Below, one piece after another: positions 1 through 13,214 of a stretch of DNA of 64,000 bases. A program made the position numbers and the translations under genes. This DNA comes from Dipetalonema caudispina (lineage: Eukaryota; Nematoda; Chromadorea; Rhabditida; Onchocercidae), in the NCBI GenBank assembly GCA_013365325.1, contig JABVXV010000061.1:124001-188000 (forward strand), read 5' to 3'. Position 1 is the first letter of the stretch. Each line of letters opens with the position of its first letter. The notes beneath the pieces are model-generated. The model did no database searches. It was not told the origin of the DNA and saw only the letters and a program-made list of their open reading frames with translations.

Positions 1-3000
1 AAGTATTAAGGAATCTTATATTTTGTTCATGTAACTTGCTGGTGATTATTATTCGTGGTAAATATCGAATCAATTGATTAATGGAAAATGAGTAGGCACA
101 TAGGTATTAATTTATTGAATAATATCTGAAAAATCAACTTGCAGAAAGCTGTAACATTTATCACCATGTGTGAAAGTCTTACTACATTCTGGTGACAGGT
201 TTCTATCGAACGAAAATAGCAGTCAAAATAAATTTGTGCTGAAATCATCTGGCATGATAGAAATCCCTGGCAAACGGTACATCGGGAAGACAGAATGTTA
301 GTAAAATTTCTACGTGAGATTCAAACGCAGAATAATAGCATAGCACTTGAAATCATTAGTTTTCACTGGCAAGAATATCAGAACATAATTCCCTTTATAA
401 CTCGAGTGAGTCGACAGGCATTGAAATCATGATATCTTGCTCTATATAAAAGCCTTTTGAAGAGCAGTAGTATCGCAGCTACTACTTTGTCTCTGGCTTA
501 GATTGGCTTTATTGTTCATTCTTTGGATTATTCTGTATTTATAATCAAATTGGAAACTCTAACATTTAGAATCAAATAGAGAAATAGCTTCCTGTTAATT
601 CTGAATTTTGCGCAAAATTTCCGATACATTTTTAATTTGTTTATACAATGTTCTTGCAAATTTTTGCAATAGTATTTACTATTCATAACTGAATAACCAG
701 CTATAAATGCTCGCCCTTTCACTCTAAGCTATTTATGTTACTTTTAGCGCTTATGAGATCATTTGTTTTTCATTACTATTATTCGACTATGGCTATTTGC
801 GTTGGTTTCTGCAGTCTACATTTACGCATGTAGAAGGTTTTTTTTAAGGTACGAATTTTAAAAACGTTATTACTGTGATAAAATTCGATGCGACAAATAA
901 ACTGGATTTCTCTTTATAAGAAATAAGTGTACTCATGAAGGATTAAAAGATCACCTGCACAACTAGGGATATGTTGTTCCATTACATGCATCCATGTTCC
1001 ATCTCTCTACGGATTTTAGGTACAATACGAACGCAATTTGGTTTAGGAAGATGTTTTTATTGACTTTCAAAAATACCCTGAAAAGATGTAGTATCTTTAA
1101 TTTTTGAACTCACATTTCATACCTTGTCTTATTCATTTGAGCTCATCATGGATATGCTATGAGGGGGGAAGCGGAAATTCGAATAAGATAGGAGAGGACG
1201 CTGGTAGTTTGTGGTGAGCTGTGGATGTTTATGTGAAGAATCCAGGACTAAGTTCTTGCAATACGGATTTCCATTTCCTAAGCTTTTAATCAATTTTTAA
1301 ATCATTAATTTATTTTCAAATATCACTGAGCAATAAAATTTGATCAAGTAAACTACTAAATTATGATCATTCTGCGTCATTTTGCTATTTCTGTTTTTGG
1401 TTTTTTTCGGTATATTTGTAAAGGTTTTAATCGTCGATTAGTAATTCTTTATTGTTTTGTAACTCGGTTCTCATTTCTCCGTTAGTAATTATTTTGAAGT
1501 TTAATTTAGCAACAAAAAATGTATAAATTTGTATATTTTAAAGCTTCGAACCAATAAATGAATTACTTTAATTTGAGGATATGTTGTAGGTGAAAGAAAG
1601 TTTGTTGTGATCTTCGATGTTTCGTGAAGTTTTGGGGCGAAACATTTTTAGTTGCGGAAATTTAGATTTATTCCCATTTATTTATTTTACAATTGCAATT
1701 TTTATTCTTATTGGGAGTGCTTTGTTGAGTTTTTTTTTATGGTTAACTGATTTTCCAAAAAATTTTTTTTGGGAAGAAAGAAGGAAAGAAAAAATGTCGA
1801 CATTCGTTTTTATTTTATTTGGTAAAGGAAAAGGAGTGGTAAAATTTGTCGGAAGACGGGTAGGAGATTGTTGCATTATTTTTTAAGTCTGGATAAAGAT
1901 ATTTCAGGATTGACTAGCACCGTTATTAGACATTGGTACAAGATTTAATAGAAGCATCATTTAAATAGTTTGATTAGATGATACCATTATTGGAGGTGGG
2001 AGAGATTGTTAAATAATTATCTTTCAGCACTTAGAGAAAATTGTACAGTAAAGCTATTGAGGCCTACCCTTAAAGATGTTTATTTTGGTTTTTTATCATT
2101 TCAGCTGGTTGTTTAGTAAATTATAGACTTTGACATGAACACCGAAAATATTCGACTAATCTCTGGTAGAAATATGCCCCAATAAGTTTTCCTTTCTTTA
2201 GTTGATTCATCTTATAAAGTTTTAATATTAAACATTACAAAAATGATAAGATTCATAATAAAAGCGTGACGAAGTGCAGGCGGAAAGTTTCCTTTTTGTA
2301 TTATTTAACACATTTGTTTATGGAATTTTGTTGACAGCTTAACTAGTGAAGAGGGAAGAGAAGAAAAAAGATGAATGCAAGTTTCTGAGACGGCGTTGAA
2401 GTTTGTAACGGAAAATGATACTCGAACAGGTGTTTACTTTGGTTTTTGATGTATTTCAGCTAGTCAGTTGTTGACTGAAAGATGTATTGAGTTTGATATG
2501 AACAATGGAATAAATTTTTGCTGGAAACTGGTCTAAAATAAATTGTTACTGGAAGGTAGCTAAAAACAAAAAATTTACCTATAAAAAGTTGTTACAGAGG
2601 GTTAAAGTTTTTTATTCTACTCAGAAAAAATTAAACTGCGAGTTGCTACAATTAACGTTTTTTGAGTGTTATACTGTGAATATTCTGAATTTTTTCTTTG
2701 AAAGAAAATTCTTATCTGAAGAAATCAAAATACATTGAGCGGAATGGATTATGTTTGTTGCAATGATGTGTTTAGAAACGAAGTTATGGTAACTTGTATG
2801 TAAATACCACATTATTATCTGTTGTCCATGCATTGTTTCATGAGTAATAGAAATGAGCTGTAGTCATTCTTAGGTCGAATAATTCAGTATTATTGGGAAA
2901 GTGAAATTCGCTTACCCTAGAAGATATTATATGTATCCGTGGCGATCATGAATGCATTTTAAAGCTAATATAGGAGATGAAAGAGAGGAGGAGGCGAGAA

Positions 3001-6000
3001 ATCGAAAGAGTGATATTTTATTTGAAAGATGTTGTTGATTTAATCAAAGGTCGTTTTTGCAGTTTCTATTACTTCAGAGCGTGTCTACATTACTGAAAGG
3101 TATTAACAGGTAAATAAGCAGTGGAATTCAGTACTTCCAGCCCTATTTCGCAGAATTTCTATACTGTCTGTTTTTGGTGTTACCAGCTTATCTTACTTGA
3201 GAAATTGGATGTGGATTTTGTTAAGTTAGAAATTTTTATTTGTTTTTTCTTCTGAATTATTTTTTTGTTTGCATAAGAATGGAAAAGGGAGCTAACGAGG
3301 TGATAAATACAGAATTGTCTTGTTTGGAATAGTTCTTATCAACAAATTTCATGTTATTAAAGTTTTTGGAATTTTGAGGAACATAATGATTTAAACAGCC
3401 CATTGAATAAGTGACTAGATATGTGCAAAGCAAATGAGTTAGATGTGGAAAGCTTTTTGTTTTGAATCTCAGATGGTTGTTTTGTCGGGGATTTGATGGT
3501 AAGCTAGAAGTTTTATGTTTTAAGAATCCACCACAGAACATCATATCATGTTACTAAAAGTAGTTGCTTATTATTCCGTTTGTAGAATTGAGTTTCAATG
3601 GTAGCTTTAATAGTTTTTAGAAAAATATTTCCAAATCGTGATTTGTAGATAATAAGCAACTACTTATAGTAGTTTCTTTTTTAGGCAAAGTGAAATAAAT
3701 TGTGGTGAAACTGCCGTTAAAATACCACTGATATCTGCCCGTACATAAGGGTGCTTGTTTATATCTTATTTATAACTGCTAGAAGTACTTTGTAAAGTGC
3801 AAAACACTCGATATGTAGTGATTGTTGGACTTGGCAGGCAGAAATTTATACTGTTTTTATCTTCCTTCTCTTTGAATGATGTACTTTCGAAGCAGATATT
3901 GTTGTCTATGAATTCTTTAACCTTAAGTTTGGAGGTAAAGAGGAGAGGGAAGAATTGAAAGTGTTCGGAGTTTGGTTCAATACTGCTACTGAAATTAATT
4001 ATATTAAATGCTGTTTGATACCATTTATTATTAAGTTTGAATTGAATTATAATTATCAAAAAAAAAAAAAAAGTCTGGTGGTTTTTTTGTATCGCTTTCG
4101 TTGCCTAATTGAATAACAGTTTAGACTGCGAAAACTTTTGAAAAAAGCTCTTCCAAGTTCATGCTTATGTGTGTTTTTCAAGGGAGAGAATAAATGAAAA
4201 ACGGAGGGAGAGAAATGGGACGAAATTAAAATGAAGAAGGAGGGCTGTTGTTGAAAAGTTTGGAATCTCTCCTTTGCCCAGATCCTGATTAGAAACATAA
4301 GATATTTTTTTAATAGGTAAAAGCAGGCTAATTAAGTATCATGAGATGAAAAAGAGGAGGTACTATTATCCACCATTACAATATGTCATCTGTTGCCCGT
4401 ACTGTAGCAGAATTACTGTTCATCACCAAGAAAATTGTTATATTCTCTTATCATTGTTACTGAATGATATAAAGTAAAACCAATTCTTTGTAGTTGTTAT
4501 TTTCTTTAGTCCGATCGACTATAAAGTTTATCAGAAAACATGTTTTAGAAAAGAATTTACTTATCTTTGGTCATTGTTGAAACTTATAACGATCAATAAT
4601 GAAAACCGATTGCTGTAATATAAAGCTTCGATTTTTTGTAATGGGTGACTGCGTCATATACGAATAGAAGAGAAGGATGGGTGTAGTTCATCACACTTGA
4701 CAGTATTGGGTATTGTGAGTACACCGGAAACAAGGTTCTGAGCACGGTCTCATTCACATCCCATCCACCTTTTCCGTTCATGCCATCATCTGTCTTCCAT
4801 ATATATGATTTCTTGTTTCGGATGATGAATTGACGAATGCCATACCTACATCACTGTTCAACGTTCTATCACCCTAATTTTTATGTCCTTTCAACTTTCT
4901 TTTAATATTTCAACTTTGCTATTGGTGTACACTTCTTGTTTCCAATCATTTTTCTATCCCTCTTAGTTACTGTACAGCAATATTATCAGGAAATACGAGT
5001 TTGATGTTTGTTTATTTGCTTATATCTTTATCACTTTATCTCCTTATCCATCTGTTCGTTGTGTGCTATGTCTACTGGTCTGAAATTTCATGAAATGTGC
5101 TATGGTTGAATGAAAGGATTGGGTGCTACATTTTTGTAGATGTTCGGTGACTGAAATTTTGTGTAGGAAAGGTAGAATTTCTGAACTATTTGCGGTTGGG
5201 TGGAATGAAGTGCTCGGCTTAGTAATTAGCTTTTATTTCTGGTTATTGATTTTTTCTTTGATCAAATTTTTTGTCGTTTTAAGAATTAGCTTGCATTTAT
5301 ATCTCAGGACTGATCATATTTTGTCATTATTAGAGCAATAACGGAGCGTAGTATCATCTTTTAATAAAGAGTACTTCTTGTTTCTCAGGTCACTTCTTGT
5401 TTTATGTGGATTGTTATAGAATTGTCATTTCTGGTAAGCTAGCTGATTGTTTTTTCATTGACATATTTGACCTGTTTTGTTCCTTTTTCACAAGTAGAAG
5501 AACATGGGTAGAAATGTTCATTTATTCATTATTAGGAACATAAGCTCGCGATTTTATTTTTCATCCGGTTATTCAATCCTATTCGCTGTGTTGTTCGGTT
5601 TACCGTCCATTATTTCTGTACCCGTATCCAAATCATAAATATTCAAGCAGTATCAGTAAGTTCTGAGGTCTTGAAAATGATAATTATGAAAGCTGTTTGA
5701 AAGAAAACGCAAAAAGCGAAACACAAATGTTGAACTGAATTAAAATGAATTGTTAAGTCTTCCATTTTTTCTTATGTAACTGTTTACACTATGTCTGTTG
5801 GGTTAGCCGTGATATCTTGTTCGATAAAGCCATTGATTCTGAAAAGGTTCACGATGCCGACTGTAGAACTTAGCAGGTCGGAAGTATCTATTTTTAATCT
5901 CTTTATTTTCTTTAGTTCACCTGTTTGAAAAAAATAGGTGGGTTTCAATTTCGAAATGGAACCTAGTTTTTAAGTTGTTTTGCAAATAAATAATCGACTT

Positions 6001-7502
6001 TCTACAGTTTAATTACATTTACCATGTTGAATTTCCAAATAATGGTTTTACCATGAAGTTACCCAATTCAATCTTCAGTAATTTATGAAAAAAAATGAGG
6101 AAAGTAACAAAGAACTTAGGATCACAGACAAAATGGCTCTATCATTATTGATTAAATGTACCCGGTGAATGATGAATTGGTCTAAAATTTCTCCGTGAAA
6201 CAAAAGCAACGACGACTAGTTATATGTACTGAGTAAACAACAATCGTTTGGCGCATGCATGATTATATGGATGTATTGAAAACATTTGAATGGGACTTTC
6301 TTGTTTACTTTTGATGGTTAATTAGAAAGGGCAATGTGAAGAAGAAAGTCTTGTAAATGAAAAACACGTGAATTGGTAGAGGGAACATAATACGCATTAA
6401 ATTTGAAATAAAAGAGATTTTGAACAAGAAAAAACAAGGTTTTTTGCTAATATATCTTAATAAAACGACTTTTTTTCAACTTGAAAATTAGCTTAAATTG
6501 ATTTTTATTTCGAGCTGTATTACTCATTTCTTTTATGTTTGTTGTGGAAAGATGAATGTTTTCTATTAATGCTTCGATTATGAAATACTTCCACATGTGT
6601 AGAAGTGCTAAAATAAACAAATCTTTTTGGTTTAATTTTAACAATTTGTTGAAAAATGCTTAAGCGATGAGTAAAGATGGAGAAGGTGTTGTTACCTTAC
6701 ACAAGGGTCATTAAGTTATAATAAAATGCTACCAACGATGGCTTCTTTTGCTGGTTGTCACTTTATGTGCATGGCATATATAATAATTTTATCTGTCTTG
6801 TTTGAAATTTTTATCTTACTGTTTTCTGATTCCGGCACGTATGTTTGTCCGAAGTATTATAATGACGTGGACAGAGGGATACATGAAAGTTGATCTTACT
6901 CGTTAATGGTTATAGTGAATATTTTTCTTGAAATCCCTTTTTGCTTTTGCTTTAAATTCGTTCGGTCATTATCATGATTTTTTCTAAATTTACATCGCTT
7001 TAAAACTGTAACTGAATTAATTATCCATTTCTTATTTCTTTTACTTCTTATAATAGATATGGTACTTCTGCAACGCGCCGTTGCGACTGATTGGTTTTGC
7101 ATTTTTTTTTTTTTTTAAATTGGTTTTTGGAATATTTACGAAAGAAAGAGGTGCAAGAGTTGCACGATGATTTTTAAATTTGATTCATATTACATGCTGT
7201 TTCATCACTTTAATGTGATGCGAGCGAATTGTTGTATATAACTTGATTCATTTACCAAAAAAGGAAAATGTGAGATGAGCAAGTTATCACTCTTCTTGTT
7301 TTATTCATATTTTCAGCTACTTCCTCCTTCAGGCGTATCATCTTTAAACGTGGCTACTTTGTTAGAAAGTGAAAATAGTCAATGTACACAGATTTTCCTA
7401 TTCTAATCTCAACAAGGAATTAAAGGGTATCTCACAAGTCATTATTGCCATAGTTCCAGTTCATATATTTGATTTACTATATTCTTAACTCCTATTTTTT
7501 TT

Positions 7503-7520
7503 CCCCCCCCCCCTCCCCCC
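7503..7520 (+). repeat. Poly-C tract (C11-T-C6)
   Basis: A run of eleven C, one T and six C follows a T-rich stretch. On the minus strand this is a long G tract. It stands out in otherwise AT-rich DNA and is probably length-polymorphic. Confidence 0.85.
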
Positions 7521-9756
7521 ATCAGTCCTTGAATCCCCTTTGATTATTTTGGAATATATCGAGAAAAATAAACTGACAGTAAAGTTCAGTACAGTAGTGT
7601 GAGGGTTTATTTTGAGAAGTTCCATCCTGTTGCATATCGTAATCGTTGATGGTGGTCAGGGCATCACTTTGTGCTGTCGCCTGATTTCACATATGTCAAC
7701 TTTTCGGAAGAAATGGGTGGGTTGTGACGATGCATTTATTTTTTATAGAGGTTTCGATGGAAGGAAAAAGTATTGAAGGGGATGTTGTTTCTCGTAACTG
7801 TACTTTCTTTTTCGTTTCTTCCACTTCCGGAAGCAGCTAGTCCCTTTCGAAAGAGTGTGCAATGGGCTTTTCATTTGCTTCCTTAAACAGATTAATTTCC
7901 CTTTCTTGCTCAAACACTTCAGAGGTCTGTTTTTCTTAACGTATTCGTCAAACCGTTGATCCTTTATGGGGAGGGAGAGGGAAGCACTGATTTTTTTCCC
8001 AGTACAGAACTATTTTTTGAGAATTTTAGGAACTTCATTTTGATTTCTTTTATTTTTTCTCCTTCCTAATAGATCATTATCCTTTTTTTAACTAAGCAAT
8101 AAAAATGAGCATAATCTACGTCTTTTCGTTTCTGTGATTGATCCGGTTTCTCTTTTTCCTCGTCTTTGAACGATTAGGCTATCAAATATGTTATGAAGGA
8201 GAGTAGTGATTGATTGTTCTTTCATCGCATTAGTGATAGGTTATCAAATTATTATTAGATCTTTCAGTGCATTCCTTTTGGTATTATCACAAAAACTTGA
8301 AACTCTTGACGACTTTTATTTCAAAAGTACGTAACGATCCGAAACCTATCTTTTGATGAAATCTGGTCTGAATGGTTAAAATTATTCACGATCCAATGAA
8401 TGCCCTCTATGAGATAAGTTAAAATATATTGGTTTTGACACTGAAGTATCATCCGGTCATGTAACGAGAAATCCAATCAGATAAGATTTAATAAAAAAAA
8501 TTCCCTCACATTGGCAAGATTTCTTCCTCTCCATCCTTTTTTGCCCTCTTTATTTTTATTTTGGAATCGGGAAGTGATTGAATTTTTTGCTTCTACTTGC
8601 CCTTATCAGTAAATATTCGTATCATCCGATGATGAAATATCTTATTCAGTTTCTGGATGGAAAAAAATAGCTTTAATAGCATTCTGATAACGTGACTTAT
8701 CTCTTCTATTAACGTTTATTTCCCTTTTTTTATAAAAAAATAATTTTAATGTCTTGATCGCTCGTCGAAAGGAAATCTTTCTTTCCGGATAGTCTTTCTT
8801 TTCAGATTCTTTGCATAAATTAAAGGTTAAGTGTTTGGGAAAGGGGCTTCGAGAGATAGCAAATGGAGTGAAAAATTCTTTTGGAGTGAGTAAAAATGTC
8901 TAAGGTACTTTCTGAGTACTTCGGAATGGCCATAGCTATGATTTTCTAGAACGAAAAAGCTTAAAAAGAACAATGATAAAGACACAGGATAGCTATCAAA
9001 AGAAAAAAATATAGAAGTTCTATAAGTTTCATCAGTGTTACTCCTTTTTGTATTTTGGATTTTTCCTTTATTGATTCGTATTAAAATAGGAAATTAATTT
9101 TTGCGAAATACTTTCGCAAAATTTCTTTTAAGCTGGTTTATGGCACTTTTATGTTCCTTTGTTAAAGGAATGGAGAAAAACTACGTCTTTTAAGCGACAG
9201 TCATGCAGCTGTACAGAGAATTTCTGAATTTTTTAGAATTTTACAATTTGAAAATTTCAAAATATTTTTCCGATTAAATTTATTGCTTTGTTTGTAGCAA
9301 AATTATCAGTTTTTATCAAAAATGCTTCCATGTGAACTTCTCTCGTATTTCAGATATTTGGAGCCAACATTTTAATTAGAAACGATCTTACAAATTTTAC
9401 GAAATTAACTAGTTGTTAATGCTTCACTGTTTGGTTTTGCATTTTGAATGGATAAAAAAAACTTTTACCGTAGAGGATTTTCATTTCGTCGAATTCATCA
9501 TTTTTTAGTTATGTTTAAATGCAGACATGTTGTTTGGCTTTCTCTCTCTTTTTTAGAATGCATTGAGAATGTTTTTGAAAATTTTCCCATATTAATTTTT
9601 TGATAAGTTATAAAAATGAAGGGAAACGACATTTTTTTTTTGTGTTTCTACACAATTTAAAATTATTTGTTATGTTTTCTTTCCATTCGATGCGATTTTT
9701 GAACTAAAATTTGAGTGCTGACGGCATAGTGTAATCTTAAATATGTGCTATAGTGA

Positions 9757-9774
9757 ATATATATATATATATAT
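9757..9774. repeat. (AT)n microsatellite
   Basis: Nine consecutive AT units, a simple dinucleotide repeat in non-coding DNA. Confidence 0.85.
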
Positions 9775-12700
9775 TTACGTCAGTGAAGAATCAAAAGTTG
9801 TGTCACAGTCATTTTTCGGAAGCGTAGTAGCGTTCACAAAATTTGAATTTTAATTATTCATGAATTTGGGAAGAGAAAACTCGCATTTGCTCAAAGGATC
9901 TAATTACGAAGGATGTATTAGCATTAGTCGCTGATAAATTCAATTCGTGTAGTTGTTCTCTAGCGGTGCTTCGAAATGTTGTTTGAGTAAATTTGAAGTT
10001 ATGTTTCGAAATGTTGCTCAAATAAACTCTATCTATAAAGCATCGCAATTTTTTCTCCACTTTCTATGGTTATATTGTTACAATAAATTAGGACTTTTTT
10101 AGATGGTTGGTGCTCCTATTTTGCGCAGTCATTAAATGATTTAAAATGATGTTTCGTTTTCACTTCCTTTTGATTGTTTTTTTTTTTTTTTTTTGTGATA
10201 TGAAGACAATTACTCCACTACTAAGCTATTGGTAGTGGGGTTTTAATTTATGAGTTCCAGATGATTCTTAAAGAGCAAACAGGGTTAGATTTATCAACGT
10301 TTTCATATAGGTTTAACTAGTAAAAATTCGTTCTAAGTTTTGTTATGATTTTTGGACGTTCTCAAAGAAGTAAGAAACAAGAGGAGAAAGTTTTGGCGGA
10401 AGAAGCGGGAGTTATATAAGCAGGGGGATTTTCGAATGATAGCAAATAGCAACAATTTGCTGTAAGTAACAACAATATTGACATTGAAATAGTAGTAATT
10501 TGAAATTTTTAGATTAAGACACGGTGGTAAAGTGATGAACTTTTTTAATTGCTTCAGATACTTCAAGCCTTTTAAGCGAGTAAATTTCTAGTTGTATTTT
10601 TCCACACATTTGCTTAGAACTATCAGCTATTAGTGTTAAATGGTTTACCCGAAGTTTAAAACGTTGTCTTTTTAGAATAAGCTTGTTTCACTTGAAATTC
10701 ATTTTCTGTTTCATATGCTTGCGAGAGCTTAACTTTAGTTTGCTTTTTTTGTCAGAAAAAAGAGTATTTACATACAATAAATTCTACCATTAGGAATATT
10801 CTGAAAGTAAGAAAAAGCATTCCTTTATACGTTAGAAAGTCTTTCAGAGAAAAGTCAGCTTAGAACTTAAAGGCTTAGTTAAGGAAAATGTGTTTTGCTA
10901 TTAAGTTGGCTTTTCGATCTGTGAATCCATAGCTTGAACTACATGAAGACTGGAGAAATAAGATCTTACGAACGGAAGAAAGAAGGAGTGGGATTGTGAC
11001 TTTATTGTCGATTATTTTGAATTTAAAAGAAATCATTAATATTGAAACTGGGGAATACAGATGTGATATACCTGTTAACTTCACCATCATTTTTTTTTTT
11101 TAATAATCGGTAAACAAAATATTGGATTAGTCTCCAGAGCATTTTAGGTTTACCAGGATGACCCTGATTCTTAGCATATAATTAGCTGTAGGATTATTGT
11201 TATCTCGTCCATTAATTTTGCTTTCTCTTCCCTTGTAATGAACCTTGCTCTTGATCGGAAAAAAAAGTTAGCTGATCGGAGTTCATACCTTCCTAGGCTT
11301 AAGGAAAGAGAAGAGTGCAGAAGAGATTGTATCTTGCAAAGTACGAAACCAATCCATTAAAACTATCGTTATTCACTTTTTCCCCGTACCTTTTTTTCTC
11401 TCACTTTGTCTTGCATGTGTCTCTGTGTAGAACAAAGAGAGAGAGGAAAAAAGTATCTTAGGGGAGGAGAGGGGAAAAACAGGAATAATGATGGTCGAAT
11501 GGTTTGGATGCTATTAGCTTGGCTTGGAATACTGCCTCGTTTTATAAATGTTGTTAAGAGCAGGGTTGAAGCTGGTTCTGTTATAGTGTGAATGGCCGAG
11601 CTGTTTCAGGATACATTGATAGCGTGTTTCATTTACCGCTTTTTCACTTTTTAAAAGTATTCCATTTGTAAGCACCATTCGCTACTTTTAGATGCCATTA
11701 GTGTACTCTGTATATCAGAGGCACTATTTTAATTTATTAAAATTTTATTAAAGTGTTTTATATGTATTTTAATTTATTAAACTGTTTTATTTATTGTTTT
11801 AGGAATATTATTTCCGAGTTTCATAAACAAGAAAACGAAGTATTTTTGTCCACTGATATGACAATGCTGCCTACATATATGAGAGGCACTTAAGAAGTAT
11901 CATTTGTAGGAGTTACGAATGAAGTAGATTGTAATGTCACAAACTTAATCATACCTTATGATGTCTGCTCAAAATTGAAATCTGAAGTCATTACAATTCT
12001 AATGCAAGTTACGACTCTGTTTTCCTGAATCAGTGTGTTCAATGGGAGTTTTTTCAGCGATTGCTTTATTAAAAGAGAAGTAAATGGGATGTAAAGAAGC
12101 ATATAGTATCATTTGATTATTAATTAAAGTAAGCAGTTTTCGTTTTGAATTTGCTTGCTTTTTATCTTTCCTGACATGATATCTGCTGTGTAAATAGTGT
12201 GCCGTGTCAGTTATATTGCAATAAGTAGGTATATCTATATATTCGGAATATGCAATCGTGGAATAATTCTTGTGATTCTTCCATTCTATTTATAATGTAA
12301 AGTGGAAGATATGTGATTGGAGTAGGATCTTTTTACCTTTCATAGGATAGGCTTTTTTTTTAATTTAATATATTATTAGAAGCTGGAATGAGTAATTGTA
12401 GTAATACCTATTATATTGGTGCCATTTTATTAACAAATTTTATAGTAATCAAGCATAGTATGTCTTCCGATAGTTTTACTGTTGTGCAAGAAAAAATTTG
12501 TCGTTAGTTATCATACCCTCATTCTCTTTTTACTCTGATTTTTGGCCGTGAGTAAGTAGTAAGTTTCAATCGGCCAATATATTGCATCTTTCATGGAAGA
12601 CTTTTTTCTAGATGCATTTCGTTGCTTTCCTGTTTTACCCAATCTACCTGCTACTTCCATTGTTATAAGTTGATATTACTTGACTATTGCGCAAATTGGA

Positions 12701-13214
12701 ATTTCGAGCGATTCTGTCTACCAGCAGTCGTTGTTTGTTTTGATAATAATCAGGAAAAGTTTCTGGAAATTTTTAGATGCATGTATCATGAATTATTATT
12801 GCAAACTAAGGACAGTGGGGAACAGAAAAACATATATTTATACTTTTGGCATTTATTTTCTCGTTGCCCTTCAGGTTTTCCTTTTTTCATTTTGCATATC
12901 ATCCTATTGTGGATACGCTATTCATTCGACCATCTGCCTGAAGGTGCACACACATAGTGCACATTAATTATTGGAGAGTTGAATTTGGTAGTACTGGAAA
13001 GATGATAGGAAAATATACATTGCTGGGATAAAAAGTGCATATTCTTTCTTCTTCATTCGTGAATGTTTGGTATAAAATCCACCGGTCATATGCTGTTGTT
13101 CTTTTGTTATCTGTTCTAATAGCAGATCTGTTGGCTGATATTCTGGTTTGTAGGTAATATCCAAAAATTACTGATAACTAATGGATAAGTGAAGAGCAAG
13201 AAAAGACAATAAAA

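Larger units (their letters stand above)
1..13214. other. 13 kb stretch without recognisable genes
   Basis: I found no exon with family similarity on either strand. The open frames here are short and hydrophobic or low-complexity, as expected by chance in AT-rich DNA. By eye the plus strand is visibly richer in T and G than in A and C through much of this stretch, similar to the introns of the plus-strand TSC22 gene that follows and opposite to the minus-strand ribophorin II region near 31-38 kb. This would fit a long first intron or 5' region of a longer TSC22 isoform, but no upstream exon could be identified. Simple-sequence tracts at 7503-7520, 9757-9774 and about 10176-10194 are the only clear landmarks. 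Confidence 0.5.

Noticed and set aside
1617..1886. 89-codon hydrophobic frame
   Set aside because: Low-complexity Phe/Leu/Ile translation of T-rich DNA; an opposite-strand frame is open over the same stretch.
12622..12967. Two overlapping plus-strand open frames of 95-111 codons
   Set aside because: Two frames open at once, T-rich, with no family resemblance; typical of chance here.
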